A DNA stretch of 64,000 nt from Bifidobacterium sp. N4G05 (GTDB lineage: Bacteria; Actinomycetota; Actinomycetes; Actinomycetales; Bifidobacteriaceae), in NCBI RefSeq assembly GCF_002742445.1, contig NZ_NJNQ01000001.1, forward strand, positions 124,001 to 188,000. Reading direction: 5' to 3'. The notes beneath the pieces were generated by a model. That model saw only the letters and a program-made list of their open reading frames with translations, did not search any database and had not been told where the DNA came from. Positions 48,405 through 57,861 of the stretch are shown one piece after another. The position numbers and the translations under genes are program-made. Position 1 is the first letter of the stretch. Each line of letters starts with the position of its first letter.

Positions 48405-49376
48405 TTATCTTGTTCGTCCAATGTATTTTTTCCGCCAGCCAGTAGGAGTTTCGCCCGTTTCTTCAAAGAAGCGACGATTGAAATTCGAAGCGTTGCCATA
48501 TCCGCAAGCACGACGAATCGACGCGACGCTTTGATTCGTGGTCGTCAGCAATCTGCATGCATGCCCGATACGCAATCGTCGAACAAAATCCGAAAACCTT
48601 ATTCCTGCGGCCCTTTTGAACAGACGAGAGAAAGCCGAAACACTCATTCCGGCCTGATGAGCGGCCAAATCCAGGCTAATTTCACCGCTCAGATGCGATG
48701 AAATGTACTCAATGGCATCGTTGACCACACGTTCCGCACCGCTGCATACAGCCGGATCGTATCCGGACGCAACCACTGTATAGGATTCATCTGCGGGGGC
48801 ATGCGCGAACACATCCAACACACGAATCAGATCGCTAACACGGCAAGCAAGACTATGTTCCTCCATGCTTTCCAGAATCGAACCGGCCTGACGAGCGGAT
48901 TCACCGCTCAGCACCAACGCCTGCTCCGCACGCCTCAACACCATTGCAAAACCAGACGTTTCCGGAAATCCAGACATCAGCAGACGCATGGTTTCCGGAC
49001 GCACATGGCACACCACATCACGCTGACGAAGCCGCTCCCCCGGAGCGATGTCGGACACCCAATTATGCGGAAGATTCGAACCAATCAATGCAACCTGCCC
49101 GGCCTCATACGGAACAACGGCATTGCCCGCCATCATCAATCCGGTACCTTCCCGAATCAGATGAATTTCAATATGAGGATGATGATGCCATTTCGCCAAC
49201 GAGCTTGGGTAGCCATGCTTCGCCCAACGCACCGAAGCCTGCGCGTCCGGCACAATGATCTCCAATACGCCGGAATCGTTCGAACTTCCACCTTTCGGCA
49301 CGAATCCACCAAAAGAGGTCTGAGCCAAAGCCGCCTTCCCATGCCGATTATCGTTGACTTGTGCAACAGCGCCCAT
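48405..49376 (-). CDS. AraC-family transcriptional regulator
   Basis: This 323-residue regulator has an N-terminal cupin sensing domain with HHHPHIEIHLIREGTGLM (about 63-80) and a C-terminal AraC DNA-binding domain with two helix-turn-helix units: GEISLDLAAHQAGMSVSAFS and [20 protein letters not shown]. The end, FFEETGETPTGWRKKYI, is typical. It lies 39 bases after the polyol dehydrogenase gene on the same strand, so it is probably part of the MFS-dehydrogenase transcript and may activate it in response to the sugar alcohol. Confidence 0.92.
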   Translation of the reverse strand: MGAVAQVNDNRHGKAALAQTSFGGFVPKGGSSNDSGVLEIIVPDAQASVRWAKHGYPSSLAKWHHHPHIEIHLIREGTGLMMAGNAVVPYEAGQVALIGSNLPHNWVSDIAPGERLRQRDVVCHVRPETMRLLMSGFPETSGFAMVLRRAEQALVLSGESARQAGSILESMEEHSLACRVSDLIRVLDVFAHAPADESYTVVASGYDPAVCSGAERVVNDAIEYISSHLSGEISLDLAAHQAGMSVSAFSRLFKRAAGIRFSDFVRRLRIGHACRLLTTTNQSVASIRRACGYGNASNFNRRFFEETGETPTGWRKKYIGRTR

Positions 49377-49415
49377 GGCATAGACCCCTTTCGTCGTTCC
49401 GTAACATGCGTAACG

Positions 49416-50456
49416 TCAGTCGTTATTCACAGTAATCTGCAGCTTAATGTCTCCAGGACGCCCCTCGGCCATGCGATCGAACGCCGCCTTGGCATCCTCC
49501 ATCGCATAGGTGTCGGTGATGAATGGCTTCAGATTCAGTTTACCGTTAGCCACGAGGTCAATGGCCTTCTGATACACATTGGCATAACGGAAGATATTTT
49601 CAATGCGCACCTCGGTAGCCTGCAGTTCCGTAATGTCGATAGCCACCGGATTGACCGGAATGCCAACGATAACGGCAGCGCCACCGGGAGCAATCAGCTT
49701 CCAGAATGTCTCGTATGACTTCGGCGAGCCCGAGCACTCGAAAGCCACATCAGCACCCCAGCCCCCCGTTTCCTCGCGGACGCGCTCCACCAGATCCTCC
49801 TTGGTGAGATCCACCGGAATAATACCTGGAATCTGAGCCGCAATCGCCAGTTTGATTGCCGACACATCAGAGATCAGCACCTTGGAAGCGCCACCCGCCA
49901 ACGCGCACGACGCGGTCAGCATGCCGACCGTGCCTGATCCGGTGACCACGCAGACATCGCCCGGCTTGATACGAGCCTTGGTGGCGGACCACATGCCCAC
50001 AGCCAACGGTTCAAGCAGCGCACCCTCACCGAAGCTCACATTGTCGGGCAGCTTGTAGGTGAACGCCGCAGGATGGTTCACCGTTTCGCACAGGCAGCCA
50101 TCAATCGGCGGAGTGGCAAAGAAACGCACCGCAGGATCGACGTTATACATGCCCAGTTTGCTGGCACGCGAACTCATATCCGGAATGCCGGGCTCCATGG
50201 CCACACGATCGCCCACCTTGAAGCCTTCGACGCCAGGACCGACCTCAACCACCGTGCCGGAAGCCTCATGACCGAGAATCATCGGCTGCTCCACCACATA
50301 TTTACCCACGCGACCATGAGTGTAATAATGCAGGTCGGAACCGCACACACCAACGGTATGTGGCGCGATCTTCAGCTCGCCTAGACCAGGTGCGGGGACG
50401 TCAGGCACCTCACGCACATTGATGACGCCCTGCTCTTCGAGAACGACTGCCTTCAT
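49416..50456 (-). CDS. Zinc-dependent polyol dehydrogenase (sorbitol/xylitol type)
   Basis: A 346-residue medium-chain dehydrogenase that should oxidise a sugar alcohol to a ketose with NAD+. Catalytic zinc ligands are C38 (GVCGSD), H63 and E64 (GHEASG), with E149 nearby; the cofactor loop is GSGTVG at 173-178. The structural-zinc lobe has lost its cysteines: [12 protein letters not shown] (94-105) replaces the usual four-cysteine pattern. [17 protein letters not shown] is typical of sorbitol/xylitol dehydrogenases. It lies between an MFS carrier and an AraC regulator. The substrate is inferred from the family. Confidence 0.88.
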   Translation of the reverse strand: MKAVVLEEQGVINVREVPDVPAPGLGELKIAPHTVGVCGSDLHYYTHGRVGKYVVEQPMILGHEASGTVVEVGPGVEGFKVGDRVAMEPGIPDMSSRASKLGMYNVDPAVRFFATPPIDGCLCETVNHPAAFTYKLPDNVSFGEGALLEPLAVGMWSATKARIKPGDVCVVTGSGTVGMLTASCALAGGASKVLISDVSAIKLAIAAQIPGIIPVDLTKEDLVERVREETGGWGADVAFECSGSPKSYETFWKLIAPGGAAVIVGIPVNPVAIDITELQATEVRIENIFRYANVYQKAIDLVANGKLNLKPFITDTYAMEDAKAAFDRMAEGRPGDIKLQITVNND

Positions 50457-50509
50457 GATTATTCTCCTTTGTGGATAATGATGTTTTTTTGAGAAAAATG
50501 ATGATTGAG

Positions 50510-50526
50510 CAATTGATATTCAATTG
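50510..50526. promoter_or_regulatory. 17-bp perfect palindrome before the polyol dehydrogenase gene
   Basis: CAATTGATATTCAATTG is a perfect inverted repeat (7-bp arms, 3-base centre) in the 73-base gap between the MFS and dehydrogenase genes. It may be an operator for the AraC or ROK protein encoded in the same cluster. No motif match can be made from sequence alone. Confidence 0.45.
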
Positions 50527-50529
50527 CGA

Positions 50530-51798
50530 TTAGTTACGTTCGATCGCGGTAATGCGATGGCCACGATCGTCAAATCCGGGTTGATGAGGATGAATGCCGA
50601 GCGTGACCAACGATCCGATCGCATAGCAGATCGCATACGTCCAGCACACGCCGCCGAATCCGATAGTGGAAATCAGCACCGTCGCAATCAGCGGACCGAA
50701 AAACGTAGTCAGACCGGAAGCGAGATTATGCGCGGAAATCGCAGCACCTTTATGTTCCGACGCCAACGCAGGGAACACGGCTCCCATAGGAACGAAAGCG
50801 GAAATTCCCAATCCAAGAACAACCGCATCAGCACACATAAGCACCATATTCGTCCCGAAAAACTGCGGAATGTAATACATGCCCAGCGTGCCGATCACAC
50901 AGAACCAGCAGCCAAACCAGCGCATTTGCCGCATCCAACCATGCGAATCGCCCATACGACCCCAGAACACATTGCCGAAAATGGTGACCACAAACTGGAA
51001 TCCCCAAATCTGACTCCATTGCGAAACCTTAAACCAAGCGCCGCCGCCATTGTTGGTAGTGGCCAAGTAGAGTGGCATGATGACGGGAAAGCCGTACAAT
51101 GTCAGATTGCAGATCACACGCACCACCGCAGCCAAAGCGATTTGGCGATTATGCACCAGAATGGTGACTCCTCGACTAAGCTCGCGCAGCTTGTCTGCAT
51201 TACTCATGGAAGAGGTGTCAGAACTCTTGCTTTTCGGCACCATCAGCAGGCAAATCAGCAGTCCAGCTATAGAAAAAGGCAACGAAAGCCACAGCGAGTA
51301 GTACTCGCCCACCAGCGGAATGGTGAAACTCGGCAAATATGCGCCGAACACGCCAATGCCGAACGAGTAGGCGGCCCAAAACCACCCCATGGCCGACGCG
51401 AGCTTGGCAGTATCGATGGTTTGCGCCATCAACACCACGAACGAGTAGATGAACAACGGGTAGCCAACACCCCGCAACGCATACACTCCTAACATCAGCG
51501 GATAGACGCCGCTCGGCAGCGCCACACCAACGAACAGCAGGTGCAAAACGACCCAGGCGCTCGCGCCGATAAGCATGATGCGTTTGGCACCGAACATTTC
51601 AGCTAGCACACCGGACGCCCAGCCAGCAAGCGCAGCCATCAGCCCGTACATGGTGAACATCAGCGACGATTGTGAAGAACTGAATCCCTGGTCCACGATG
51701 TATTTGGACAAAAAAGTCAATTCAAAGCCATCGCCAGTCATGAACACCGCTATGGCGACCAAGCCGGCCAATAGCGTGCGCGGCAGACCTATCTTCAT
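50530..51798 (-). CDS. MFS transporter, probable polyol carrier
   Basis: A 422-residue membrane protein with about twelve hydrophobic segments and the MFS loop motif in [34 protein letters not shown] near the N-terminus recalls the RbtT/DalT/CsbX group of pentitol carriers. ATG 51798 gives [14 protein letters not shown]; the longer frame adds a non-hydrophobic, unlikely leader. The gene is directly upstream of a sorbitol/xylitol-type dehydrogenase and divergent from a ROK regulator, which supports sugar-alcohol uptake. Confidence 0.88.
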   Translation of the reverse strand: MKIGLPRTLLAGLVAIAVFMTGDGFELTFLSKYIVDQGFSSSQSSLMFTMYGLMAALAGWASGVLAEMFGAKRIMLIGASAWVVLHLLFVGVALPSGVYPLMLGVYALRGVGYPLFIYSFVVLMAQTIDTAKLASAMGWFWAAYSFGIGVFGAYLPSFTIPLVGEYYSLWLSLPFSIAGLLICLLMVPKSKSSDTSSMSNADKLRELSRGVTILVHNRQIALAAVVRVICNLTLYGFPVIMPLYLATTNNGGGAWFKVSQWSQIWGFQFVVTIFGNVFWGRMGDSHGWMRQMRWFGCWFCVIGTLGMYYIPQFFGTNMVLMCADAVVLGLGISAFVPMGAVFPALASEHKGAAISAHNLASGLTTFFGPLIATVLISTIGFGGVCWTYAICYAIGSLVTLGIHPHQPGFDDRGHRITAIERN

Positions 51799-52015
51799 AA
51801 CATGTCTCTTTTCTTGGTAGAACGTCGTTGTCACCGTCTCAACTTTTTTGTTGATAAACATATTTTCGACGCAGAAAAGTGGCAGAAAATCCTTTATGCA
51901 CAGCTATTTTTGATACTTTTTTGCAATACCTGATATCTCAGACCAACACGAGACATAAGGAAAGGACTTTTATGAAGTAGTCTTGAAAAAGAAGTTGCGT
52001 AGGAAGGATCAACCA
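51799..52015. promoter_or_regulatory. Divergent control region between the MFS and ROK genes
   Basis: The 217 bases are A+T-rich. A possible rightward promoter is TTGATA (51910-51915) with TATCTC 18 bases later. At 51972 a two-codon frame ATG-AAG-TAG follows an excellent AAGGAAAGG site, 35 bases before the true ROK start. It could be a tiny upstream frame or the relic of an older start. Confidence 0.4.
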
Positions 52016-53146
52016 GTGAAAGCCCAATCCGCCCTATCAGTCAAAGAAGCCAATCTCAAGGCCATGACCGCGTTCATCTATACCCAAGGTTCAGCCACCA
52101 AACAGATGTTCGAACACGAATTAGGGCTCAGCCTGCCAACCATCACGCAGAATCTGCGCGCCATGGAGGCCGACGGGCTCATCGTCAAAGGCGAGATGCA
52201 GCAATCCACCGGTGGACGCAAAGCGCAAATCTACGAATTCGCGGCACACTCCAGTGTGGCTATCGGCGTGCGAATCCAAACCACACGAATCACGGCCATC
52301 GCCATTGATCTGAACGGCAAATCCGTGGCCACCAGACAGCGCACACTCCCCTATCGCAACAACGACGCCTACTACCAGCGCATGAACGGCATCATCAACG
52401 GTTTCGCGCAGGAACTGGCGAAACAAGGCAGCACGGTGCTAGGCGTGGCCTTCTGCATGCAAGGCATCGTATCGGTAGACGGGCAGTCGATCACCTTCGG
52501 CAAAATCATGAACAACACCGGCCTGAAACTCAGCGAACTCAGCCACGGCCTCAACTATCCGTCGCTGATGATTCACGATTTCGACGCTTCTGCCATGGCG
52601 GAACTTTGGTTCGACCACAATCTGAAGGATGCCGTCTGCATCTACCTCGAGCGACGCCCAGGAGGCGCGGTCATCGTAGACGGATCGCTCTACCAGGGGC
52701 CGAACCAATGCAATGGCTCAATCGAACATATGACGCTGATTCCAGGAGGCAACACCTGCTACTGCGGGCAACAGGGCTGCATGGATACGTATTGCTCGCC
52801 GGAAACGCTGATGGAAGACGGCGAAAGCCTGCCCGGCTTCTTTTCGGTGTTGGAACAAGGCGAGCAGGAGCATCGCAAACGATTCTCGCAATGGCTGGAT
52901 TATGTGGCGCTGGCGGTAACGAATATTCGCTCGGTACTGGCCGGTGACGTGATCATCAGCGGTGAGGCAGCACAATATCTCGATGATGACGATATGGCCG
53001 GACTACGCGAACGCGTGGTGGAACATACGCCATTCGGCACCACGGATTTCGCCCTGCGCAAGGGAATGGCGCTCGACCATCAAGACATTATTGGCGCGGC
53101 CCTGCGTTTTGTGGAGCCGTACGTACGCGAACTATGCGATATGTGA
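52016..53146 (+). CDS. ROK-family transcriptional regulator (XylR/NagC-like)
   Basis: A 376-residue regulator with an N-terminal winged helix-turn-helix (SATKQMFEHELGLSLPTITQ, about 28-50) and a C-terminal ROK sugar-kinase-like domain. The zinc motif is NTCYCGQQGCMDTYC. A kinase-type ATP-binding motif is not well conserved, as expected for a regulator. I chose GTG 52016 because AGGAAGGA lies eight bases upstream; a TTG at 51983 would add eleven basic residues. It diverges from the MFS-dehydrogenase-AraC genes and probably represses them until a sugar binds. Confidence 0.9.
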   Translation: MKAQSALSVKEANLKAMTAFIYTQGSATKQMFEHELGLSLPTITQNLRAMEADGLIVKGEMQQSTGGRKAQIYEFAAHSSVAIGVRIQTTRITAIAIDLNGKSVATRQRTLPYRNNDAYYQRMNGIINGFAQELAKQGSTVLGVAFCMQGIVSVDGQSITFGKIMNNTGLKLSELSHGLNYPSLMIHDFDASAMAELWFDHNLKDAVCIYLERRPGGAVIVDGSLYQGPNQCNGSIEHMTLIPGGNTCYCGQQGCMDTYCSPETLMEDGESLPGFFSVLEQGEQEHRKRFSQWLDYVALAVTNIRSVLAGDVIISGEAAQYLDDDDMAGLRERVVEHTPFGTTDFALRKGMALDHQDIIGAALRFVEPYVRELCDM

Positions 53147-53195
53147 CCGCTTTTGCGCACATATTAATCGCATTAATCGCATCGATTGCATAACA

Positions 53196-53250
53196 AAAAG
53201 AAGCGTGTTCCGAACCCGTATATAAGGTTCAGCACACGCTTCTTTGTTTG
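53196..53250. terminator. Bidirectional terminator between the ROK and VOC genes
   Basis: AAGAAGCGTGT pairs with ACACGCTTCTT, with an inner GAACC/GGTTC stem; A- and T-rich tracts flank both sides. The two genes converge here. Confidence 0.85.
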
Positions 53251-53316
53251 CTTCCGTCTGTTTCGTTTGTTGTATTTGTTTTCAACGATTATTTGACGGT
53301 AATCATCTAACGATAG

Positions 53317-53718
53317 TTATTTGACAATCTGACAGAATTCGATGGTTTCGCCGTTCGGTCCGTACACGTTGAAGTAGCGGATGCCATGCTCCCAGAAGCT
53401 GTCGATATGCTGGATTTCATTATCTTTGAAATTCAGCCCGAGTTCCTTCGCGTTTTCGAATGCGGCTTCGATGTCGGGAGTGTCGAATGCCCAATGGTTG
53501 ATGGCACCAGTGGTCAGCGGAGCCGGATCACCCTCCCACGTTTCGATGGTCAGATGGCCGTAACGCAGGAATGCGCAACGATTTTCGCCGTTATGAAACA
53601 GTCCGTCCAGTTCGAAACCAAGCTTCTTTGTATAGAATTCGATGGTTTCGTCGAGATCCTTCGCCGGCATGCCGGAATGCTGCAGATCGGTAGTGAATTC
53701 AGACATTGCTTTCGCCAT
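53317..53718 (-). CDS. VOC-family protein (glyoxalase/dioxygenase fold)
   Basis: A 133-residue vicinal-oxygen-chelate protein. Two beta-alpha-beta-beta-beta units are visible: LQHSGMPAKDLDETIEFYTK, then GAINHWAFDTPDIEAAFENA and YGPNGETIEFCQ. Candidate metal residues are the first histidine (QHSG), the central INHWAF histidine and the glutamate in ETIEFC. Family members isomerise, cleave or bind small molecules, so the substrate is unknown. ATG 53718 has a perfect AGGAGGT site. Confidence 0.85.
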   Translation of the reverse strand: MAKAMSEFTTDLQHSGMPAKDLDETIEFYTKKLGFELDGLFHNGENRCAFLRYGHLTIETWEGDPAPLTTGAINHWAFDTPDIEAAFENAKELGLNFKDNEIQHIDSFWEHGIRYFNVYGPNGETIEFCQIVK

Positions 53719-53865
53719 AAAAATACCTCCTGATAACGATGAATACGATTGATTTTTCCCTTTTGTGATTAGGATATGCGCTATGCGGCGATGTCGGCGG
53801 CGCATTTGCCGTCATGTCGTGATACTTTTTCGCTAATTCCAAGCTGTTCAGGACGAATAAACAAC

Positions 53866-54005
53866 GTCAGGCACCGATTTTGACGACAGCCTTGGAAGCG
53901 GCGGCGATTTTTGCCGTCGAGGAAGTCCTGCACCTGCTCGAGTTCAAGCTCACGGCTGGATCAGACCGGCACGAGCGTCGACAGCCTCGACATAGCAAGC
54001 CAACA
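53866..54005 (-). pseudogene. Decayed 3' end of an unidentified gene
   Basis: On the minus strand three frames each give a short protein-like piece in order: CYVEAVDARAGLIQP, then ELELEQVQDFLDGK, then KIAAASKAVVKIGA with a stop at 53868-53870. Removing one A from the five-A run near 53911 joins the last two pieces without a break (DFLDGKIAAASKAVV). The upstream part is missing. The parent family could not be named; a dehydrogenase-like C-terminus is only a guess. Confidence 0.4.
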
Positions 54006-54034
54006 GATAATTTCAAAGTGTTTAGAATGAGGTT

Positions 54035-56482
54035 ATGAAGAACCCACCTTTGCACCGCTACGCAACCCGACCAGGTCTCTATTTCACCGATGACGGTGGC
54101 GCCGACGCCATCGTCCGCTCCGAAACCGCCGATCAGGTATGGTTCTGCGTTCTTGAACCCCTCGATCAACCAAGTGCCTTTTATGCCGATGCAGTCCGTC
54201 TGTTCAACGAGCCGGGACTCACCTTCATCGATCAGGCAAAAAAACAGCGCATCTGCACCAGACGCATTCCCTCGTTCAATCTTCGTGAAACACTGTTCCG
54301 CATGGACGGTCCCAACTACGGACTGTGGTACGTGCACGTGCCACAAGCATGGGACGGCATGCAATACGGATACCGCGTCAACGGCCCATGGGATCCCGAT
54401 CATGGCGTGAGTTTCAACCCCTACAAGCTGCTGCTTGACCCATACGCCAAAGGCATCGAAGGATCGATGAAACTCGATCCGGGCGCATTCGCCTACGAAT
54501 GCGAAATCGTCAACGGCAAGGTCAAAGGCTCCCCCTTCGGACCGATGAGCACCATCGATTCCGTAGGCCATGTTCCCGTTTCCGTAGCCATAGACGACCG
54601 CGCTGCCAACAAGCATGATGGCGAACCGTCGCATCCGCATGTGCCATGGAGCAAAACCGTGATTTACGAGCTGCATGTCAAAGGCTTCACCGCCAATGCG
54701 CCATGGCTGCCCAAAGAACTTCGCGGCACCTATGCAGGATTGGCGCATCCGGCGACGCTTTCCTACCTGCAGGATCTAGGAGTCACCTCCATCGAACTGC
54801 TGCCGATCCAAGCCAAACAGTCCGAACTCTTCCTGCAGGAACGTGGACGCGTCAACTATTGGGGTTATTCGACGCTTGGCTATTTCGCACCGGAAGCCTC
54901 ATATGCCACCAAACGCTCGCAGGAGGCCGGCGCCGCCGCCGTACGCCAGGAAGTCATTGACATGGTGCGCGCATTGCACGAGGCCGGTTTCGAAGTGATT
55001 ATGGACGTGGTCTACAACCACACCTGCGAATCCGGACCGGAAGGACCGACCGTATGTTGGCGTGGACTTGACAATCTGTCGTACTATCGACGCACCAAAG
55101 ACAAGATGAGTCGCCTGTACGATACCACCGGCTGCGGCAATACGCTTGATTTCACCAACACGCACGTCACCACGTTCGCCGTGGATTCGTTGCGCTATTG
55201 GGCCAAACGCATTGGCATCGACGGATTCCGATTCGATCTCGCGGCGACGCTTGCACGTCTCGACGGTGAATTCACCCGCTACCATCCATTCCTGTACGCT
55301 TTGCGCTCCGACATGCTGCTCGGCAATCTCAAAATGATCATGGAACCATGGGATTGCGGCCCGAACGGCTGGCGTACCGGCGAATTCGGCATTCCTTTCG
55401 CGGAATGGAACGACCGTTTCCGCGATTGCACACGCAAATTCTGGCTGACCGATGTGAATCGCGCGCGCGGCGGCGAACACGGCGAAATGACCATGCAAGA
55501 CATGGCCACACGACTATGTGGATCCTCCGACCTGTTCGCCACCGACCCCGGCCGCGGTTCGACCGCCTCCGTGAACTATGTGGCCTGCCACGACGGCTTC
55601 ACCACCGCCGACCTGACCATGTACAAGAGCAAACACAACGAGGCCAACGGCGAAAACAACCACGACGGAACAAACGACAACCATTCCGTCAATTTCGGCC
55701 ACGAGGGCCCCAGCAGCAACCCAATCATCGTACGGCAGCGCCAGCGCGCCATCATGAACCTGCTGGGCACGCTCCTACTGTCGTTGGGCACGCCAATGCT
55801 GCTCGCCGGCGACGAATTCGGCAATTCGCAAAACGGCAACAACAACGCCTACACGCAAGACAACGACACTACATGGCTTGATTGGGATTGGCTGTACAGC
55901 ACCGAGCAAACGCCGGAATTGAAGCAATTCAATCTAATGTCACGCTTGATCACATTGCGGAAATCCCTCGATTTGTACAATCATGAGGATTTCTTCACTC
56001 GCCTGAGCGAAATCGGTTTACTGAAGAAATCCGATCGCGTGCATTGGTATCTTCCGGACGGGCAGATGCCGAACGATTCGGATTGGACGAATCCTTCCGT
56101 ACGCTCGTTCGCCATGCAGCTGCTCTCCCCCGACGAGCCGACCCTGCTAATTCTGATCAATGGATCTGACGAAGTTACGCGTTTCCATCTTCCGAAAGGC
56201 ATTGAATGGGAGATGGTCTGGTCCTCGGCTGAGATTGTTGGAGAATATCCCGGTTTGGGAACATCCATCGAACGGGTGTCGGAATTCGACGAGGAGTCGG
56301 AAAACAAGCCGGCAGGCAGATTGCGCAATCATCTGCACCGCATCAATATGATGTACTGGCAGACGCAAGACGATGAAGCAAATCTGCAATCCGCCGACGA
56401 TGGATTGTCGGAAGACGATCCGACATTGTGGACGCTTCCGGCGTTGAGTATCAGTGCGATGAAGCAGATGCCGACCGCTTGA
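54035..56482 (+). CDS. glgX: Glycogen debranching enzyme GlgX
   Basis: GlgX removes alpha-1,6 branches left after phosphorylase has trimmed glycogen. The 815-residue protein has an N-terminal CBM48-type domain, then a GH13 barrel: VIMDVVYNHT (region I), GIDGFRFDLA with nucleophile D401, MEPWDCG with acid/base E437, and NYVACHDGFT. The C-terminus carries a beta domain and an acidic stretch. It stands alone, followed by a hairpin shared with rpsI, and malQ lies nearby, so glycogen and maltodextrin breakdown genes are close together. Confidence 0.94.
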   Translation: MKNPPLHRYATRPGLYFTDDGGADAIVRSETADQVWFCVLEPLDQPSAFYADAVRLFNEPGLTFIDQAKKQRICTRRIPSFNLRETLFRMDGPNYGLWYVHVPQAWDGMQYGYRVNGPWDPDHGVSFNPYKLLLDPYAKGIEGSMKLDPGAFAYECEIVNGKVKGSPFGPMSTIDSVGHVPVSVAIDDRAANKHDGEPSHPHVPWSKTVIYELHVKGFTANAPWLPKELRGTYAGLAHPATLSYLQDLGVTSIELLPIQAKQSELFLQERGRVNYWGYSTLGYFAPEASYATKRSQEAGAAAVRQEVIDMVRALHEAGFEVIMDVVYNHTCESGPEGPTVCWRGLDNLSYYRRTKDKMSRLYDTTGCGNTLDFTNTHVTTFAVDSLRYWAKRIGIDGFRFDLAATLARLDGEFTRYHPFLYALRSDMLLGNLKMIMEPWDCGPNGWRTGEFGIPFAEWNDRFRDCTRKFWLTDVNRARGGEHGEMTMQDMATRLCGSSDLFATDPGRGSTASVNYVACHDGFTTADLTMYKSKHNEANGENNHDGTNDNHSVNFGHEGPSSNPIIVRQRQRAIMNLLGTLLLSLGTPMLLAGDEFGNSQNGNNNAYTQDNDTTWLDWDWLYSTEQTPELKQFNLMSRLITLRKSLDLYNHEDFFTRLSEIGLLKKSDRVHWYLPDGQMPNDSDWTNPSVRSFAMQLLSPDEPTLLILINGSDEVTRFHLPKGIEWEMVWSSAEIVGEYPGLGTSIERVSEFDEESENKPAGRLRNHLHRINMMYWQTQDDEANLQSADDGLSEDDPTLWTLPALSISAMKQMPTA

Positions 56483-56517
56483 TTCCATCAAGAGCTGCTT
56501 GAATCGCTCAAATACCA

Positions 56518-56552
56518 AGAAACCCCTCGGAAAACGAATTTCCGAGGGGTTT
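56518..56552. terminator. Bidirectional terminator between glgX and rpsI
   Basis: AAACCCCTCGGAAA and TTTCCGAGGGGTTT form a 14-bp perfect stem with a short loop. It serves both converging genes; the T tracts are part of the stem base. Confidence 0.8.
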
Positions 56553-56570
56553 CGTATAAGCCGTAAAGCT

Positions 56571-57062
56571 TTAGCGCTTCGAGAACTGCGGAGCGCGACG
56601 TGCCTTGTGCAGACCGGCCTTCTTGCGTTCCACGACGCGAGCGTCGCGGGTCAGGAAGCCAGCCTTCTTCAGGGCTGCGCGGTTCGCATCACGATCAATG
56701 GCGTTCAAAGCGCGGGCAACGCCCAGGCGGATTGCGCCAGCCTGGCCGGTGGTGCCGCCACCGTCAACGAGGACGATAGCGTCGAACTTGCCTTCGAGCT
56801 TGAGAAGCACGATCGGGGAGTTGACCTCACGCTGCAGCAGCTTGGCCGGGAAGTACTCTTCCAGAGTGCGACCGTTGATGGTCCACTTGCCAGTGCCCGG
56901 AACCAGACGAACACGAGCGACGGCTTCCTTGCGACGACCGGTGCCGTAGCCCGGAGCGATAGCGGAAGTACCGGTGCCAGCGCCAGCGTTGGTTTCGGTG
57001 GTGTACGAGGTGAGCTCCTCTTCGGTCTCGAGAACCGCGGAGTCGTTGGTGTTTTCAGCCAT
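56571..57062 (-). CDS. rpsI: Ribosomal protein S9 (uS9)
   Basis: A 163-residue 30S protein whose C-terminal tail reaches P-site t[37 protein letters not shown] is diagnostic. About 35 extra N-terminal residues are acidic and Thr-rich ([20 protein letters not shown]). ATG 57062 was chosen for its AAGGGAGAT site. It is 20 bases after rplM. Confidence 0.97.
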   Translation of the reverse strand: MAENTNDSAVLETEEELTSYTTETNAGAGTGTSAIAPGYGTGRRKEAVARVRLVPGTGKWTINGRTLEEYFPAKLLQREVNSPIVLLKLEGKFDAIVLVDGGGTTGQAGAIRLGVARALNAIDRDANRAALKKAGFLTRDARVVERKKAGLHKARRAPQFSKR

Positions 57063-57082
57063 GTTTCTTATCTCCCTTCGGT

Positions 57083-57532
57083 TCACTTAGCCTGCTGCGA
57101 GACCTGAGCGATCTCGAAAACCTGCGGCTTCTGGCCAGCGTACGGATGCTCGGTGCCACAGATGATGTGGAGGCGATCCAGCTGGACCTTGGCCAGACGA
57201 TTCTTCGGCAGCATGCCCTTGATAGCGGACTTGATGATGCGCTCAGGGTTAGTCTTGAGCAGCTTGCCGTAGCTATCGCGACGCAGGCCACCCGGACGAC
57301 CGGAGTGCATGTACAGTTCCTTGCCCAACTTGTTGCCGGTCAGAGCGATCTTATCGGCGTTGAGAATGATCACGTGGTTGCCGGAATCGGCGTGCGGAGC
57401 GTAGGTCGGCTTGTTCTTGCCACGCAGCAGGATGGCTGCCTGGGAAGCGAGACGGCCGAGCACCACGTCGGTGGCGTCGATAACGTACCAGTCGTGAGTC
57501 AGATCAGCTGGCTTCGGAGTGAAAGTTTTCAC
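57083..57532 (-). CDS. rplM: Ribosomal protein L13 (uL13)
   Basis: A 149-residue early-assembly 50S protein. [20 protein letters not shown] and [20 protein letters not shown] are diagnostic. It forms the usual rplM-rpsI pair. Confidence 0.98.
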   Translation of the reverse strand: MKTFTPKPADLTHDWYVIDATDVVLGRLASQAAILLRGKNKPTYAPHADSGNHVIILNADKIALTGNKLGKELYMHSGRPGGLRRDSYGKLLKTNPERIIKSAIKGMLPKNRLAKVQLDRLHIICGTEHPYAGQKPQVFEIAQVSQQAK

Positions 57533-57785
57533 GATGTACCTTTTCTATATATTGTGTTCCGGACCTTCCATCAACATCAATGCGTTGGTTAAGCGCAGAA
57601 TGATGCCGTTTTCAGGTCTCATTATCCGTGGGCTCCCTGAAAGTCCTCGATGGCGAGTGGGAAAAGCGCTTTGAAGGACCCCGTAGGGAAACACAACAAT
57701 CTACTAGTATATCGCCAGCCTTGACATTTGCGACACATCGCATAGCAAAATCAGCGCAAAATACCCCTTTTTGCACAGCAACGAA
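57533..57785 (-). other. Promoter and leader region of rplM-rpsI
   Basis: No gene is seen in these 253 bases. A good -10 element TATACT lies on the minus strand at 57706-57711 within GGCGATATACTAG, about 175 bases before rplM; a matching -35 is weak. The long leader could hold control elements. Confidence 0.35.
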
Positions 57786-57831
57786 AAACCGGCGATACAC
57801 AAATGGACGTTCCGTTTCATATCGCCGGTTT
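57786..57831 (-). terminator. Terminator of malQ
   Basis: On the minus strand AAACCGGCGATATG pairs with a partner reading ATCGCCGGTTTTT around a roughly 24-base loop, followed by CGTTGC. The stem is 11 bp. It lies 30 bases past the malQ stop. Confidence 0.7.
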
Positions 57832-57861
57832 TATATATCTAAAAGCTGCTGCCAAATGCGA

